Of a stretch of 64,000 nt of DNA, positions 61,290 through 64,000 are shown piece by piece. Source of the DNA: Sympetrum striolatum (lineage: Eukaryota > Arthropoda > Insecta > Odonata > Libellulidae); assembly GCA_947579665.1 (NCBI GenBank), contig OX388349.1, positions 72,420,841-72,484,840 on the forward strand. The letters run 5' to 3'. The notes under the pieces were generated by a model, which saw nothing but the letters and a program-made list of their open reading frames with translations, did not search any database and was not told the DNA's origin. Every line of letters starts with the position of its first letter. Within the stretch, counting starts at the first letter, position 1. The translations under genes and the position numbers were made by a program.

Positions 61290-61740
61290 CCCAAAACTGC
61301 GAGGGGACACGAATTGCCGAAGAGTCCACAAAGTTGACGAATCCGAAGTCCGATCGATCGCGACAAAACGTCGGACAATTCCTCGCCCCTCCCCTTCGGC
61401 GTCTCCTTTAATACAACTCCGAAATAAAGGAAATTCGAGCGTGCGTGCCTTGTCACGGCGGTCACTTTATTGCTTTAGCCCATCTCCATGGCAACAGGGG
61501 CGAGCAGGAATGAAGGGCGGACCTCCAATAAAGGACGCCTTCAAACTCTTTTGCATACGACCCTTCTCCGAAGAATTCCCTTCTTTCGGGAGCGACCCTT
61601 AAAAAATCATTCTCGGACGCTTCATTTCGAGTCGACGTCGTTCACGCGAGGAAATTCGATTAGAATGTGCAAAGAAGGGTTCAATGGGTTCCCGAAAGGA
61701 ATGGTAACAACCGGAGGTGGTTTCCAAATTGAGCAATAAG
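61290..61740. other. GC/CpG-rich island
   Basis: Frames are open on both strands (61211-61465 minus; 61488-61739 plus) without recognisable domains. It contains an RFX-type word at 61482-61495. Promoter-like or enhancer-like function is possible. Confidence 0.35.
61482..61495 (-). promoter_or_regulatory. candidate RFX X-box
   Basis: The minus strand reads GTTGCCATGGAGAT, about 12 of 14 positions of the X-box pattern (GTTNCC-AT-GGNAAC). RFX factors bind such sites upstream of ciliary genes in animals. There is no adjacent gene in view, so this is a motif-level suggestion only. Confidence 0.3.
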
Positions 61741-64000
61741 AGGGCGACACCGACAAATGATCACGCCCACTTTTCACCATCGGAGGCACTAACCCAGGTT
61801 AGACGAGGTACGACCATTCGGTGTGCAATTACAACGACGCTTAATATGTTAGAACCAGGCGGAATATGCATCACGCTTACCCTTGAACGAATCAGTAGCC
61901 GCAATTTCTATAATTAAATACGTATTTATTCCACTCCATCTTTGAAATACATATTAATTTATATCTTATTAGCATATTTCTCATTTTCTAAAAGGTGAAA
62001 GAAACTGTACTTGCTCCAGTATCGCTATTGATAGAATGAATATGAAAACTGTCCTAATCTTAGGGTATCACATACTGATCCTTGCTCCTTGTAGTTTAAA
62101 GAGCGTGGATTCTAACTCTAAGATAAAGGCGATAAAGTGGATATAATTTGAGTTTAGACTATCGGTTGTACCCTCTAACATATTACTATAACTCAGCTTA
62201 GTTAGCTCACATAAGATATCCTTAAAATCGCCAAATAAAATTTCTGAAGTTATTTAAACGTATGCTTCAGAAAAAAATAGCAGATATCCGTGCTTAATTA
62301 ATAACTCAATTATCTAACAATTAGAAATATCTACAGCAATGAGTAAATGGGTTTCTTGAGACAAAAAATTCAACCTCTTTTCAAAGAATGTAATTATAAT
62401 CTGGTTATATATAAAAAATCTTGGAACTGCAATGCAGCTCTCCAAGCATGAAAAGGCTGTATTTCTGCAAAAGCGTGTCAGATGAAGAAATTATCACAAA
62501 AATTCCTGTCTGCTCTTTGTACCCACGGTCAAATTTTAGAAACAAAAAACAGCGATTTTGTTTTCGATTTGTAAGCGGCCGGTTCCCTTTTCAGGAAGGT
62601 TTTCCTTTACTGCTGTGGAGTAAGTAGCGGTGGCCAGAAAGTATTAAACTGCACGAAAATAAATTCAGGCCACGAATTCCTTCTCCTTGTGTAAACTCTT
62701 CTCAACGCAATTCTATTTTCATCGAAACGTCCGAAGGTAGTGTCCTTTAGGAAATAAAAAGCAACCATAAAAATGTCCGAGAAATCGATTACAAGCTTGG
62801 AATATAAATAGCATTCCTTGGACGTTATATTTCCGTTTCTCTACACTTTATCTAACTGGGTAGGGTGGGGAAATCGATTTAATGCTCCAAACATAGAATC
62901 TACGTGAGAGAAAGATTAAAACTGAAGTTCGTAGACGGAGACTAAAGATATTTCCCTCTCCTCACACAGTATATCGCAAAAATGACTCCGTAAATAGCCA
63001 CTGGAATTGATTCCGTTGATGATATCGAAAGAATATCCAAATATAATTCTGCCAAAAGACGTTATGAATAAGCTATGGCCGGAATGCTGAATATATAATA
63101 GCTTAAGAACTCAGATTCGTTTTCCGTGAACTGAAGGAGATAAGAAAGGAATGCTAATGGTGTTTGACAAAAGAATTTGCCTACCTCATAGGATCGTTAT
63201 ATTCCGAATTTAAATAAACTTCCCTTAAAATAGAATTATGAATAGATTTAATAGAACTCGAACCAGAAAAGATAAATATGAGAATAATTTCCTGCGGACT
63301 ATCTAAGAAATCTATTAAGATACATATCAAATTATTCGCATAATTTAGACATTAAGGTAGGAACCTAGATATCTCAAACAGTGACGAATGTGATATTCAC
63401 AAACGAAAATGAAACGATGACGCTAAATTTTACTAACAATACTATACAAAGTTTCTTATCAACCATAAAAGCATGGTTATTCAAATTTCCATATCAGCAA
63501 AAAAAATTAACAAAGGAATGTTAACACAGAAAAGAGTTATAGTTAAACAGTTAGAGCTTCGATTGTTAACTACATTAATACTTGAAGAATGATCATTAAC
63601 GATTGGTCATCAATGAGATATTCCTTTATCTTCGACGTCATTCACTGTTTACCATAAATATAGTAAAAATATTCATAGAAATATAGAAAGGAGGCCTATA
63701 AAAAGCCCAAAAATATTCGGATTAAATATTTCAATTTATAATACAATTCAAGAGTATTACGTGAAACAGATTCTGACAACAAATATTTTTCAAAGTAATT
63801 TGCAATAGAAACTCAAGAGCATTAAATCCTGTCCGTGATTACTGTTCTATAACTACTTCTATGGCTACTCCCACTAGCTGTCTATCAACTGCAGCATTTT
63901 CAAACATTCCTTTTCATCTTGAAATTTCCGCTTTGCGATGAAAAATTACGCCGAATTCCAGCGCGGAGCAATTGATTTTTTTACGAGTCACGCGAAACGA
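61741..64000. other. AT-rich non-coding, nothing recognised
   Basis: No gene, repeat or RNA motif that I can support up to the end of the window. Confidence 0.5.

Noticed and set aside
63250..63270. B-box-like GGTTCGAGTTC on the minus strand
   Set aside because: Single short match in AT-rich sequence with no supporting tRNA structure.

Overview
The window reads as nuclear, non-coding DNA of an invertebrate, most likely an arthropod. It is AT-rich and broken up by short GC- and CpG-rich islands with no obvious CpG depletion. It has no bacterial-style gene packing. Its recognisable repeats are of kinds common in arthropod genomes: tRNA-derived SINE pieces, LINE 3' ends with ATT-type tails, Penelope-type hammerhead-like motifs and a short hAT-type element. 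I cannot name the species. I found no protein-coding gene, exon, rRNA, CRISPR array or intact tRNA that I would defend. The many open frames of 60 to 151 codons carry no domain I recognise and often overlap in several frames, as chance frames do. The stretch is best read as intergenic DNA or a very long intron.

Layout. About 1-31.4 kb is mostly anonymous AT-rich sequence. It holds a LINE 3'-end relic on the minus strand near 16.5 kb, a 20-bp tandem duplication at 11.55 kb, and GC-rich islands near 2.2, 8.0, 17.6, 21.9 and 27.5-28.45 kb. The last island is the largest and the best promoter-like candidate. At 31.46-31.55 kb a 38-bp near-perfect inverted repeat folds back around a tRNA B-box. 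At 35.7-36.7 kb there are a possible LINE tail and two tRNA-like SINE heads in opposite orientations. Tandem duplications and small palindromes lie between 33 and 39.3 kb. GC islands follow at about 34.9, 39.9, 41.6, 43.3, 44.7 and 46.9 kb, with another LINE 3' end at 41.1 kb.

The most mobile-element-rich part is 45.1-49.2 kb. It holds a 622-bp non-autonomous hAT-type element with terminal inverted repeats and an 8-bp target duplication, a face-to-face pair of Penelope/hammerhead-like motifs, a tRNA-SINE fragment, a 73-bp tandem duplication, and the frameshifted carboxyl end of a LINE reverse transcriptase with its 3' UTR and tail. The last 15 kb is again mostly anonymous. It has a third hammerhead-like motif (54.9 kb), a third copy of the minus-strand LINE 3' end (57.1 kb), a tRNA-like sequence with an extended central hairpin (60.8 kb) and small GC islands with possible CTCF- and RFX-type sites.

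No pathway or operon can be read here. Functional content, if any, would be regulatory (the CpG-rich islands) or RNA-structural (the fold-back SINE and the hammerhead-like motifs).
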